The notes beneath the pieces were generated by a model. That model was given only the letters and a program-made list of their open reading frames with translations. It had not been told where the DNA came from and did not search any database. The position numbers were made by a program, and so were the translations under genes. A stretch of DNA of 64,000 nucleotides from positions 225,360 to 289,359 of the forward strand of contig NZ_RCZE01000010.1 of assembly GCF_006438915.1 (NCBI RefSeq). Reading direction: 5' to 3'. Every line of letters begins with the position of its first letter. Positions within the stretch are counted from its first letter, which is position 1. Source of the DNA: Pseudomonas arsenicoxydans (GTDB taxonomy: Bacteria > Pseudomonadota > Gammaproteobacteria > Pseudomonadales > Pseudomonadaceae). Shown here piece after piece: positions 7,362-15,600 of the stretch.

Positions 7362-7841
7362 TCACCACTCCCGGTAGGCGATGCCGTTGAGCCCCTTGCC
7401 CCGGGCCTTGGAGTAAACGTCAAAGACGTCCTCCCCATCCCGCGGGTTTTCAGCCGAGCTGTCATAAGAGCGCAAGCCCCAGCCGCCTTCGTCGTCACGC
7501 TTGACCGTCGCCAGCGGGTCATGGGGCACGCGGCGCAAAAAGTAGAACTTGGCGCCCTTGGCGCTGCGCACATCGCGTACGCCTTCCACCAAGACTTTAA
7601 GATTGGGTGGATAGCCGCTGCTGTTCAGCGACTTCTCGATATAACCGGCGTCGAAGGCGCGCTTGTAGGCGTCGATGGCGTCGCGAATCTGGTACAGCGC
7701 GGTGCGCAGGTCCTGCTCTTTGCCCCGGCGCACTACGGTCTCGGTCAGCGGCGCGGCCATACTGGCCAGCAGGCCGATCAGCGCTAGCGTCACGACGACT
7801 TCGATCAAGGTAAAACCGCGTTGCGAGGCGTTCATGATCAA
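7362..7841 (-). CDS. Type II secretion/type IV pilus-like pseudopilin
   Basis: A 159-residue prepilin with a short leader ending Q-R-G, then F-T-L-I-E-V-V-V-T-L-A-L-I-G-L-L-A with Glu at +5. The C-terminal domain contains V-P-H-D-P-L and G-G-W-G-L-R-S-Y-D-S, like GspG/GspH-class pseudopilins. Its start overlaps the secretin stop in an ATGA junction, indicating coupled translation. A second ATG at 7835 would give a shorter leader. The gene ends four bases before the next pseudopilin starts. Confidence 0.85.
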   Translation of the reverse strand: MIMNASQRGFTLIEVVVTLALIGLLASMAAPLTETVVRRGKEQDLRTALYQIRDAIDAYKRAFDAGYIEKSLNSSGYPPNLKVLVEGVRDVRSAKGAKFYFLRRVPHDPLATVKRDDEGGWGLRSYDSSAENPRDGEDVFDVYSKARGKGLNGIAYREW

Positions 7842-9712
7842 GGCTTCTCAACAGTGACTTGAGGCGTGGCGGAAGCCACCGGCCGGCCGACGGACACTTC
7901 GGTGGTCACGCCAGGCACCGAGCGGTCGATGTGCTCATTCTGAATCTGTGGCTCCATCCGGCGATCCGGCGCCTGGATGTGCATGCTGGTTTCAGTGCCG
8001 GTCGGGAATTCCATGTCCGACGGACTCTGGTACGGCAGGTTGCGCACGATCCGTGGGGTGATCGACAGCACCAGCTCGGATTTGCCGACGGTGTCCTTGT
8101 TGCTGCCGAACAAACGGCCAAGGCCTGGAATGTCGCCCAGCCCCGGGATCTTGTTGCCCGTGGCGCCATGGTCGTTACGCACCAGGCCGGCGAGGATCTG
8201 CGTTTCGCCGTCATGCAGACGCAGGGTGGTCTGGGCGTTGCGGGTGTCGACCTGAACTGGAATGGTGCCCTGGCGGGTCGGTTCCAGAGGGGTGGCGTTA
8301 CTGACTTCGAGGGCGATTTTGATCGCTACTTCATTATTCAAGTGCACGATCGGCTGCACTTCCAGCTTCAGACCGACATCGAGGTAAGTGACGCTTTCGG
8401 TGATCACCGGCCCCTGGGTCGACGGCACCGAGGTCGCACTGATGATCGGCACGCGCTGACCAATGTGGATGCGCGCCTGCTCACGGTTGCTGACGCGAAT
8501 CACCGGGCTGGCCAGGGTGTTGATGTCGTTGTCCTGGGCGTTGATCTTGGCTTGCGGCGATGGCGAGATGGAGATCCGGCTGGAGTTGATGCCTTTGAGT
8601 TGATCGAGGATCGTCACCGGCGAACCGTCGGTGTTGATCACGCCGAAGGTGTTCGGCCATTGCAGGCCGAGGTCAAGAATGCGCTGACGGGCGACTTCCA
8701 TCACTTCCACTTCCAGCACCACTTCCGGGTTGGACTGGTCTTGTGACTGCAGGAGCTTTTCGGCCATGCGCACGGCGTCTTCGGTGTCGCGCATGGTCAG
8801 GGTGTTGAGGCGCTCATCGACGAACACGTCGCGGGTCTTGAGCATGGTCTTGATCATGTTCAGCGCGGTGTTCGCATCGATACTGGTCAAGTAAAACGTG
8901 CGCATGACCAGCTCTTGGTAATCCTTGAGTTTCTGTGGCGAGTCCGGGTAGATCAGCAAGGTGTTTTCGTTCACCACTTTCTGGTGCAACTGGTTCTGTT
9001 GCAGCAACAGTTCCACGGCGTCCTCGATGCGCACATCGCGCACGAAGATCGTGGCTTTCATGTCCGGGCGCAGGTCCTTGTCGAAGATGAAGTTCAGACC
9101 CGCCACCTGGGACAACACTTCGAAAATGGTTTTCAGGTTGGCGTCGCGAAATTCCAGGGTTACCGGACGGTCCAGACGAGTACGCAGTTGTGGATACGGC
9201 ACCACGTTGCGGCTCTGTACCAGGCGAATGTTGCCTTGCAGTTCCAGGGCACCTTCATTCTTGGGGTCGAGTTCGAGGATCTGTTTGACCTGGCGCTCGG
9301 AGCCGTAGATGTCGCCGCGACGCAGGTCGCCACGGGCCAGTTCGAGTTTTTCGTCCATGCTGCGCAGGTAGTCGAGCTGGTTTAGCGCGTCCTGGGCGCG
9401 ACGGTTGTGCGGTTCGATGTTCAGTACTCGGCCGTAAGCCATCCGTGCCGAGGCGAAATCACGCGTGGCGCGGGCGATGTCGCCCTGGCTTAACAAATTG
9501 GTGACCGCCAGCGCGCGTCCGCTGTTGAGGGCCAGGTGCAGTTCGGTGTCGCGAGGGTCTTCACGCAACCCTTCTTCGATACGGGCCAGGCCGGCTTCGT
9601 ACTGCCCCGACTCGATCAGTTGGGAAGCTTCCTGGTTCGCGAGCTGCGCCGAACTGCACGCGGCCAGCGCTGCAGCGATGCAGACACTTAACAGCAAACG
9701 GGATGTGTTCAT
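7838..9712 (-). CDS. Secretin lipoprotein of a type II/MSHA-like system
   Basis: A 624-residue outer-membrane secretin. The signal peptide ends in an L-A-A-C lipobox (Cys19). Residues about 25-170 look like tetratricopeptide repeats, and 190-260 like the secretin N0/STN domain (V-T-L-E-F-R-D-A-N-L-K-T-I-F-E). Further N domains follow, then the C-terminal secretin core with the V-P-x-I motif in G-Q-R-V-P-I-I-S-A and the G-E-T-Q-I-L-A-G-L signature near residue 515. It ends S-E-L-V-L-S-I-T-P-R-I-V plus a roughly 60-residue tail. The N-terminal TPR plus lipoprotein layout resembles MshL/PilQ-like and variant T2SS secretins more than classic GspD. It would form the outer-membrane exit of the operon's machine. 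Confidence 0.9.
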   Translation of the reverse strand: MNTSRLLLSVCIAAALAACSSAQLANQEASQLIESGQYEAGLARIEEGLREDPRDTELHLALNSGRALAVTNLLSQGDIARATRDFASARMAYGRVLNIEPHNRRAQDALNQLDYLRSMDEKLELARGDLRRGDIYGSERQVKQILELDPKNEGALELQGNIRLVQSRNVVPYPQLRTRLDRPVTLEFRDANLKTIFEVLSQVAGLNFIFDKDLRPDMKATIFVRDVRIEDAVELLLQQNQLHQKVVNENTLLIYPDSPQKLKDYQELVMRTFYLTSIDANTALNMIKTMLKTRDVFVDERLNTLTMRDTEDAVRMAEKLLQSQDQSNPEVVLEVEVMEVARQRILDLGLQWPNTFGVINTDGSPVTILDQLKGINSSRISISPSPQAKINAQDNDINTLASPVIRVSNREQARIHIGQRVPIISATSVPSTQGPVITESVTYLDVGLKLEVQPIVHLNNEVAIKIALEVSNATPLEPTRQGTIPVQVDTRNAQTTLRLHDGETQILAGLVRNDHGATGNKIPGLGDIPGLGRLFGSNKDTVGKSELVLSITPRIVRNLPYQSPSDMEFPTGTETSMHIQAPDRRMEPQIQNEHIDRSVPGVTTEVSVGRPVASATPQVTVEKP

Positions 9713-10227
9713 TGCGCGCTCCCCACAGACAAGGTCTGGGACAAATGCAGAGGCAAGTAGACGAAACTGAGTTCCACATCGGAAATCCGCTCGATCCGCC
9801 AGGTTTCGTCGATCACATCCCCTTTGCGTACGACGTATATTTTTTCGCCGTTCTGCAAAAACACTTGCAGGTCGGAACGGTCATTGAGCTTGCCAATGAA
9901 CTGGAAAGGCATCGGCGGTACGCTAGGGGCTTGTACCACCGGGGTCAGGTTGACGGGTTGTTCGGTGACGCTGGCCAGGGTCGGTGCGACCTTCCAGCTG
10001 CGGGCGGCGAACAGGTCGCCGGACGGGCTGAGGTCCTTGATCACCGCCGGTTTGCCATTGGCGGCAGCGGCTGGCAGCGTGCCGGTTTTGCTTTTGACCG
10101 GGGTGGTCGAGGCGGCGACAGACTCGTCACCCTCATCGGTTTTCTGGAAGTATTGAGGTCCCCAGGCCAGTCCCGCGGCCACGCCGAAGAACGCCATCCA
10201 ACTCATTACGCGTTTGGTATTCATCAT
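9709..10227 (-). CDS. PilP/GspC-like periplasmic connector
   Basis: A 172-residue protein with one N-terminal membrane segment (about residues 8-23), a flexible Ala/Thr/Pro-rich linker and a C-terminal beta domain. The motif P-F-Q-F-I-G-K-L-N-D, then V-F-L-Q-N-G-E-K-I-Y-V-V-R-K-G-D-V-I, is typical of the GspC HR/PilP homology region that links the inner-membrane platform to the secretin. It overlaps both neighbours by four bases, and its position before the secretin is the usual one. Confidence 0.75.
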   Translation of the reverse strand: MMNTKRVMSWMAFFGVAAGLAWGPQYFQKTDEGDESVAASTTPVKSKTGTLPAAAANGKPAVIKDLSPSGDLFAARSWKVAPTLASVTEQPVNLTPVVQAPSVPPMPFQFIGKLNDRSDLQVFLQNGEKIYVVRKGDVIDETWRIERISDVELSFVYLPLHLSQTLSVGSAQ

Positions 10228-10772
10228 GACCTCGACAGGTAAAGGGTCATGCGGATCCGCCCGGTCAGGTCGGTGTCGGCGATCTTCTTGCGCTGGAACT
10301 CCACGTCTTCCACCACCACTGCCGGTAACTGGCCGAGCAAGGCGTGCAGGAAGCGCCGCAGTTGCGGATAGCTGCCGCGCACCGGCAGCAGAATCTGGTA
10401 GCGGGCGAGGTGCGTCTTGGGGTCGATGCCCAATGAATATTCACCGCGCGACAGGGTGATGTGTTCCTGACTGGCCAGCGCGTAGATCTTGTCGATGGCC
10501 ACGGTGGCCTGCGGCTGCGACGGTAGTTTGCTGCGGAAATCGTCGAGTTGACGTTGCGGCACCACCGGGGCGGCGACGCTGCCGTCTTCAACCTTGGCCA
10601 GGTACTCGCCGGCTTCACGGGTCTGCTGGCTCAGCTGCTGCAGCGCTTGCCAGTCCGGCATCAAACCGCCCAGGCCATACACCAGGCCGACCAGCAGCAA
10701 CGCCATGCCAACCAGGCCGGGAACGCCCAGGCCTTGCAGGTATTCGTGGACGATCAATTTAGGGATTCGCAT
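10224..10772 (-). CDS. PilO/GspM-like inner-membrane platform protein
   Basis: A 182-residue bitopic protein with one membrane segment (about residues 17-38), a coiled-coil segment after it (residues 42-60) and a ferredoxin-like periplasmic domain (L-P-V-R-G-S-Y-P-Q-L-R-R-F-L-H-A-L), as in PilO and GspM. PilN and PilO homologues form heterodimers under the secretin connector. The start at 10772 overlaps the PilN-like gene by 14 bases. Sequence identity in this family is low, so the call rests on fold pattern and gene order M-N-O-P. Confidence 0.75.
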   Translation of the reverse strand: MRIPKLIVHEYLQGLGVPGLVGMALLLVGLVYGLGGLMPDWQALQQLSQQTREAGEYLAKVEDGSVAAPVVPQRQLDDFRSKLPSQPQATVAIDKIYALASQEHITLSRGEYSLGIDPKTHLARYQILLPVRGSYPQLRRFLHALLGQLPAVVVEDVEFQRKKIADTDLTGRIRMTLYLSRS

Positions 10773-11304
10773 CGCCGATCTCCCAGCTGGCCGACAGGTT
10801 GAATTGCACCGGGTGTTCCGGCACGTTGGCGACGATTTCGTGGCTGAGCAGCGACACGTCGGACAGCTCGTCGCTGGCTTCCAGGCGCTGGTGGAATTCG
10901 AGCATGGCTTCCAGATCCCGCGCCTCGGCACTGATGCGCACCTGGCCTTTGCGCGCATCCGGGGTCAGGGTCAGCAAGGCCACGTTGTCGCGTGGCATGG
11001 CTTCGAGCATGGCGAACAGGCGTTCCCAAGGCCGGCGCAGTTGCTGGGAGACTTTGCGCATTTCTGCCAGGTTCTGTGCCTGCTCGCGGGTTTCGGCCGG
11101 GGTCAGGCTGACCTTGCTGCCGTTGTCGCCGGTGAGCGCACGCTGGGCATGTTGCAGATGCCCTTGCTGTTGCGAGGCCTCCTCGTCGAGGTGCTGCTGG
11201 ACGAAGAAACACACCAGCGCCAGCGTCACGCCACCGGCCAGCAAGCTCCAGCCCAATGGGCCGGAACGGCGACGCGGCTGGAAGTCGAGCATCAGCGGGC
11301 GCAT
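10759..11304 (-). CDS. PilN/GspL-C-like inner-membrane platform protein
   Basis: A 181-residue protein with a short cytoplasmic N-terminus (M-L-D-F-Q-P-R-R-R, as PilN proteins begin), one membrane segment (about residues 18-36), a coiled coil and a C-terminal ferredoxin-like domain. PilM and PilN together correspond to the cytoplasmic and periplasmic halves of GspL. The short N-terminal motif would bind the PilM-like protein encoded just upstream. The stop of that gene and this start are adjacent. An internal ATG at 11292 is an alternative start. Confidence 0.72.
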   Translation of the reverse strand: MRPLMLDFQPRRRSGPLGWSLLAGGVTLALVCFFVQQHLDEEASQQQGHLQHAQRALTGDNGSKVSLTPAETREQAQNLAEMRKVSQQLRRPWERLFAMLEAMPRDNVALLTLTPDARKGQVRISAEARDLEAMLEFHQRLEASDELSDVSLLSHEIVANVPEHPVQFNLSASWEIGDANP

Positions 11305-11305
11305 G

Positions 11306-12109
11306 TCAGGCCACCGCCCGAGACATGACGTACAAACTGTCACGTACGGCTGTCTGGTCTTCTTCAAGGGTGCGCAAGTGCACGCCTGGCACGTCGGGAT
11401 GCGAGTCGATGCGCGCCGGGGCGTGCAGGTAGACGCTGAGCGGCCGTTCGCTGGTGGAGGCCTGCAATTGGCTTTCACGGCCGATCAACGCGGTCAGTGC
11501 CGCGTCGCTGTCACTGCTGCCCACCGAACGCACTGCCGTCCAACGCCCTTCCCGCGCCAGCAGCAACACGCTGCGCACCGGCTCGGCGACCACAAACAGA
11601 AAGTCGCCGCCCTCAAAGCTCTTGTCGAAGTGGTTGAACGCGGCCATCAGGTACGGCTGCACCGAACGCAGGCGCATGCCACGACCGCTGACCAGGCTGC
11701 GCAGGCGCGTCAGCAAGTCTTGCGGCAGTGCGGTGGCGATCCGGTCGTAACCTGCCGGCTCGGCCGACAGCACCATGTTCCAGGGCTGGGTCGGAACACC
11801 ATAAAGGTCTTCGAAGCACAGTTGGGCGAACCCGAGCAGCTCATCGGGGCTGCTGATTTCTTCGCTCCAGGGCACCAGGCAGAAACGGCTGAAGTGCCCG
11901 GAGATCACCACACACAGCTCCGCACCGGCCTGCGCGTGTTCGCCGAGTAAACGGTCGAGGGTTTCGAGGGCGACGGCCCAGGCATGGAAGCCTTCGTCGA
12001 TGAAGCCGACGCTGCCCAGCCACAGGGTGTCGCGGCCCTTGCGCTGGCCGAGGCCGACACCGCTGGCGCCGAGCACGGCGATATACCGATCACGAGACAA
12101 AAGTGACAC
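11306..12109 (-). CDS. PilM/GspL-N-like actin-fold platform protein (GTG start)
   Basis: A 267-residue soluble protein that matches the PilM/GspL cytoplasmic position by gene order. It has the pattern R-Y-I-A-V-L-G at the N-terminus, a D-L-Y-G-V-P-T-Q-P-W-N segment and L-L-L-A-R-E-G-R-W-T-A-V-R in the C-terminal half, consistent with an actin-like ASKHA fold that has lost clear nucleotide motifs. I place the start at the GTG at 12109, preceded by GAGGAGATCAATC, a good ribosome-binding site. This overlaps the ATPase gene by 20 bases. Function is inferred from order and fold pattern. Confidence 0.7.
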   Translation of the reverse strand: MSLLSRDRYIAVLGASGVGLGQRKGRDTLWLGSVGFIDEGFHAWAVALETLDRLLGEHAQAGAELCVVISGHFSRFCLVPWSEEISSPDELLGFAQLCFEDLYGVPTQPWNMVLSAEPAGYDRIATALPQDLLTRLRSLVSGRGMRLRSVQPYLMAAFNHFDKSFEGGDFLFVVAEPVRSVLLLAREGRWTAVRSVGSSDSDAALTALIGRESQLQASTSERPLSVYLHAPARIDSHPDVPGVHLRTLEEDQTAVRDSLYVMSRAVA

Positions 12110-13796
12110 GATTGATCTCCTCGAGCGTGGTACGCCCCTGTTGCACCAGTTCCAGGGCCGACTCGCGCAACAGACGCAAGCCACGTTTGCAGGCGTGGGC
12201 CTTGATCTTCGAAATGGGTTGGCGCTCGACAATCATTTGCCGCAGCTCGTCATCCAGGTGCAGCAGCTCGGCGATCGCACTGCGCCCGCGATACCCGGTG
12301 CCCCGGCAGTGGCCGCAGCCCTTGCCATGTACAAACTGGTAGTGGCCGACGTCTTTTGGATCGAGACCCGAGGCAAGCAATTCGTCGTCGGTGGGGGTGA
12401 CCGGCGCGCTGCAACTGGCGCAGACCAGGCGGATCAGCCGCTGCGCCAGCACCGCGTTAAGCGCCGACACCAGGCTGTAGGGGTCGATTTCCATTTGGGT
12501 GAAGCGGCCGATCACGTCGAACACGTTATTGGCGTGGATGGTGGTGAAGACCAGGTGACCGGTGAGTGCCGATTGCACGGCGATTTGCGCGGTGTCCGGG
12601 TCGCGGATTTCACCGACCATGATCTTGTCCGGGTCATGGCGCAGGATCGAGCGCAACCCCCGGGCGAAAGTCAGGCCTTTCTTTTCGTTGACCGGAATTT
12701 GCAGCACGCCCGGCAGTTGATATTCCACCGGGTCTTCGATGGTGATGATCTTGTCCACGCCATGGTTGATCTCGGTGATCATCGCGTACAGCGTGGTGGT
12801 TTTGCCGCTACCGGTCGGGCCGGTCACCAACACCATGCCGTACGGTTCGGCGGCCAGGCGGCGCAGTTGACGCAGGGTTTCTTCTTCGAAGCCCAAGGCC
12901 TGCAATTGCACGCCGCTGACCTTGTCGGCCAGGTCTTGTTTGTCGAGGACCCGTAGCACCGCGTCTTCGCCGAAAATGCTCGGCATGATCGACACCCGAA
13001 AGTCGATCTGCCGGCCGCTGATGCCGATCTTGAAGCGACCGTCCTGGGGCACGCGTTTTTCGCCGATGTCCAGCTCGGCCATGACCTTGACCCGCGAGAT
13101 CACCTGCTCGGCGAACTCGCTGCCCTGGATTTTACTGATGTTGTTGAGCACGCCATCGATCCGGTACTTGATCACCAGACCGCTGCCGGTGGTGCCCAGG
13201 TGGATGTCGCTGGCGTGCATTTTCAAAGCGTCGTAGAGGGTCGAGTTGACCAGTTTGACGACGACGCTGGCGTCTTCACTGATGCTGGTCAGGGACAGGC
13301 TTTGCAGCGTGTCGATTTCGATGCCGCCCTCGGACTGGGCATTGAGCGACTCCACCGCGTGGAAGCTTTCTTCGTGACGCGCCAGGTAGGCTTTCAGGTC
13401 GTCGGCATGCACCAGGTACAACGGCGCGCCGTGCAGGCAGTCGTCGATCCAGGCCAGGCGCGAGGTATCGAAGGGGTCGGCAAATACACCAATGACCACG
13501 TCTTCGTGACGCAGCAGGATGAATTCGCGCTTGAGGCATTGGGCCAGGGTGACCCGGTCGAACACCGGGATGGCCTTGAACAGGTTGTCGGTGTCGAGCA
13601 CTGGATAATGCAGGGTGGTGCCGAGGCACTGGATGAAAGGCATCGGGGCCAGTTCGCACAACACCCCGAGGGCTTCCAGTACCCGCTCGCCGGAACTGGT
13701 GGCCCGGGCCCGAGCCTGGGCTAATTGCTCACTGGAAAAACGAGACGGTACACAGTCCAACAACGCCGGTTCGACGGCAAGGGATAGACGGTCCAT
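12090..13796 (-). CDS. GspE/PilB-type secretion ATPase
   Basis: A 568-residue cytoplasmic ATPase. An N-terminal GspE_N-like domain (about 1-150) is followed by the RecA-like ATPase. Walker A is G-P-T-G-S-G-K-T-T-T near residue 325. The Asp box is I-T-I-E-D-P-V-E-Y, the Walker B region R-x-D-P-D-K-I-M-V-G-E-I-R-D, and the His box T-G-H-L-V-F-T-T-I-H-A-N. A tetra-cysteine zinc site (C-x-x-C near 460 and C-x-x-C near 493) marks the extension/assembly class (GspE, PilB, MshE), not retraction PilT. It powers pseudopilus assembly. It is 85 bases downstream of the response regulator and almost certainly in the same transcript. Confidence 0.95.
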   Translation of the reverse strand: MDRLSLAVEPALLDCVPSRFSSEQLAQARARATSSGERVLEALGVLCELAPMPFIQCLGTTLHYPVLDTDNLFKAIPVFDRVTLAQCLKREFILLRHEDVVIGVFADPFDTSRLAWIDDCLHGAPLYLVHADDLKAYLARHEESFHAVESLNAQSEGGIEIDTLQSLSLTSISEDASVVVKLVNSTLYDALKMHASDIHLGTTGSGLVIKYRIDGVLNNISKIQGSEFAEQVISRVKVMAELDIGEKRVPQDGRFKIGISGRQIDFRVSIMPSIFGEDAVLRVLDKQDLADKVSGVQLQALGFEEETLRQLRRLAAEPYGMVLVTGPTGSGKTTTLYAMITEINHGVDKIITIEDPVEYQLPGVLQIPVNEKKGLTFARGLRSILRHDPDKIMVGEIRDPDTAQIAVQSALTGHLVFTTIHANNVFDVIGRFTQMEIDPYSLVSALNAVLAQRLIRLVCASCSAPVTPTDDELLASGLDPKDVGHYQFVHGKGCGHCRGTGYRGRSAIAELLHLDDELRQMIVERQPISKIKAHACKRGLRLLRESALELVQQGRTTLEEINRVTFVS

Positions 13797-13881
13797 GGCA
13801 TGCTCTCCAACGCCCGGGGCTTTGAGCCCTGTCGGCGCGGCGAGTCATCGCGGCGGTTGCCGGAACGTCTGGTCGCGCCAA

Positions 13882-14412
13882 TTACTCCCCGGTGAGCAGT
13901 TGTTCGTCGTTTGGCGCCATGGAGGCCGATGTTCGTCGGCGATCTGCAAGCACCCAACTACCGTCGTACAACTGCAGCGGGAAACTCTCGGTCCTGCTCT
14001 GGCGTCGTTCAACGAATCCTTCGGAGGTGCTCACGCCCGTTTTGGGTTCGCGCTTCATCCCTAAAAGGTCACAGATTGCTCGGGCCAATTCCGCCAAAGG
14101 AAACGGTTTGAACAGGATATGGCTGACTCCCAGTTGCCGGGCCCGCTCACAGACTTCAGCGGTTGGGTGCCCGGTAATCAGCACAAAATGGCAATTCCTG
14201 TTCTGGCGGACAGCATCGAGCACCTCAAAGCCTTCCATATCGGGCAAGCGGTAATCGAACACCATCACGTCGGGTGCAAATCTTTCGGCTTCGCCGATGG
14301 CCTTCGCACCGTCGTTCGCGACCAGGACTTCCAGCCCTTGCGCCACCAGATAATCCTGGAGGTTTTGTGCAAGTAGCTGTTCGTCTTCAACAACCAGTAT
14401 TTTGTTTAACAA
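13882..14412 (-). CDS. Receiver-domain response regulator at the head of the secretion operon (TTG start)
   Basis: A 176-residue protein. The receiver domain covers about residues 3-120: acidic pocket V-V-E-D-E (9-11), phospho-acceptor Asp53 in M-V-F-D-Y-R-L-P-D, switch Thr80 (L-I-T-G-H) and Lys102 (L-F-K-P-F). A polar tail of about 55 residues follows with no recognised output or DNA-binding domain. The TTG start at 14412 is preceded by AAGGAG at six bases, and no better in-frame ATG exists close to the domain. Upstream lies a -24/-12 promoter and two dyad sites. It probably tunes the secretion machine or relays phosphate by protein contact. It is not a CsgD-type regulator. Confidence 0.85.
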   Translation of the reverse strand: MLNKILVVEDEQLLAQNLQDYLVAQGLEVLVANDGAKAIGEAERFAPDVMVFDYRLPDMEGFEVLDAVRQNRNCHFVLITGHPTAEVCERARQLGVSHILFKPFPLAELARAICDLLGMKREPKTGVSTSEGFVERRQSRTESFPLQLYDGSWVLADRRRTSASMAPNDEQLLTGE

Positions 14413-14477
14413 GGTGGACTCCTTGTAACCGCAGGTCCGATATTCGTGCCTGGGAGTACGCGCCTTAATTAGGCTAA

Positions 14478-14493
14478 CGCACACTTCATGCCA
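14478..14493 (-). promoter_or_regulatory. Putative sigma-54 promoter for the response regulator/secretion operon
   Basis: Read on the minus strand the sequence is TGGCATGAAGTGTGCG, matching TGGCAC-N5-TTGC with correct GG to GC spacing and one weak position (G for T in the -12 box). It lies 66 bases upstream of the TTG start. A possible IHF site (CATctctTTGATT, 14520-14532) lies between it and the upstream dyads at 14566-14625. Confidence 0.7.
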
Positions 14494-14565
14494 GACTGAG
14501 TGCCGCTTTTTGGTCGACACATCTCTTTGATTTCCATGACAAAACCTTTTCGCTCGCAAATCCCG

Positions 14566-14625
14566 TCCCCCAAAGACGGGGAAGCGCCCGGAATTGCACT
14601 GAAGCTTTCCCCACTTTTGGGGGAG
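14566..14625 (-). promoter_or_regulatory. Two enhancer-type dyads TTCCCC-N7-GGGGAA
   Basis: The first site (14566-14583) is TCCCC-CAAAGAC-GGGGAA and the second (14607-14625) is TTCCCC-ACTTTTG-GGGGAG. They sit about 75-130 bases upstream of the -24/-12 element, the normal place for activator binding at sigma-54 promoters. The same dyad occurs upstream of the oxidase gene and near the transglycosylase. Which protein binds is inference; no NtrC-type activator is encoded in this window. Confidence 0.65.
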
Positions 14626-14630
14626 AAGCG

Positions 14631-15587
14631 TCATTCATCATCAATCCGTTCGATTCGATTGTTTGATCGAAGCTGCGCCAAGACTTGCAAACGTGCTTGA
14701 GCCTCTTGCTGTCGGGCAAGGTAAGCCCTGACCATTTCAAGCCCCTGCATTTCTGAGACATCGGCCGCCTCCAAGTGGTTCTGAAGATAAATTAAATGCC
14801 AGCCCAACGGCGTACGCACCGGTTCGCTGACGGCCCCCGGCGTCAGGGCGAAGGCCGCCGCTTCGAACTCAGGCAGCATGCGCCCGCGAGGAAAATAGCC
14901 CAGGTCTCCGCCTTCGCTGGCCGAAGCATCTTCGGACCCGGTCTTGGCCACACTGGCAAAGTCTTCGCCCTGGCTGACTTTTGCGCGCATCTCTACTAAG
15001 CGTAGCCGCGCTGCTTCAACTGTGGCGGCATCGGCGCCTTGGGGCACTTTGATCAGGATGTGCCGGGCCTGGATTTCTTCGGGCCGGCCCATGTCGGCAC
15101 GGTGTTCTTCGTAAAACGCCCGGACCTGTTTTTCATCCGGTGTCCCGCCCGCCTGGACCAGCTCGGCAAAGACTTGCTGGGCCGCCAGCTCATGGCGGGT
15201 GTATTCAGTGAAACTGACTGCATCGAAACCGGCGTCCTGGAGCCTTCGGGCAAACACCTCGGGGCCGCCGATGGCTTGCCGGGTCTGATCGACCTGACGT
15301 TGCACGTCGGCATCGCTGATCACCACGCCGCGCTTGAGCGCTTCCTGCCACAGCAGCTCTTTGTCGATCAAGGCGTCCAGCGCCTTCTGCCGCAGCTGCT
15401 TATAAGCCCTGGGGTTACGAATATTGCCTACCGCCCGGCCCTGATCCTCGAGGAATTCGGCGAAATAGCGCTCCAGGCGAAACTCGGAAATCTCCTCGCC
15501 ATTGACCCTCGCGGCAGCCGGGCCGTTATTGCAGAACGCCACCGGGACCCACAATGTCAGCAGCATCAGCGCAATGTTGAGTTTCAT
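14631..15587 (-). CDS. Periplasmic PpiC-type (parvulin) peptidyl-prolyl isomerase
   Basis: A 318-residue secreted foldase. The signal peptide is about residues 1-19. An N-terminal SurA-like helical chaperone region (about 20-170) precedes one parvulin domain with E-I-Q-A-R-H-I-L-I-K, then S-x-x-A-S-E-G-G-D-L-G-Y-F-P-R-G-R-M-L-P-E-F and T-P-L-G-W-H-L-I, the rotamase core. It is the last gene of the multicopper oxidase operon, 13 bases after the cytochrome fusion gene, and probably assists folding of the large oxidase or its partners. The start at 15587 gives the signal peptide and follows CGGAGG. Confidence 0.92.
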   Translation of the reverse strand: MKLNIALMLLTLWVPVAFCNNGPAAARVNGEEISEFRLERYFAEFLEDQGRAVGNIRNPRAYKQLRQKALDALIDKELLWQEALKRGVVISDADVQRQVDQTRQAIGGPEVFARRLQDAGFDAVSFTEYTRHELAAQQVFAELVQAGGTPDEKQVRAFYEEHRADMGRPEEIQARHILIKVPQGADAATVEAARLRLVEMRAKVSQGEDFASVAKTGSEDASASEGGDLGYFPRGRMLPEFEAAAFALTPGAVSEPVRTPLGWHLIYLQNHLEAADVSEMQGLEMVRAYLARQQEAQARLQVLAQLRSNNRIERIDDE

Positions 15588-15600
15588 GATCGGCCTCCGG

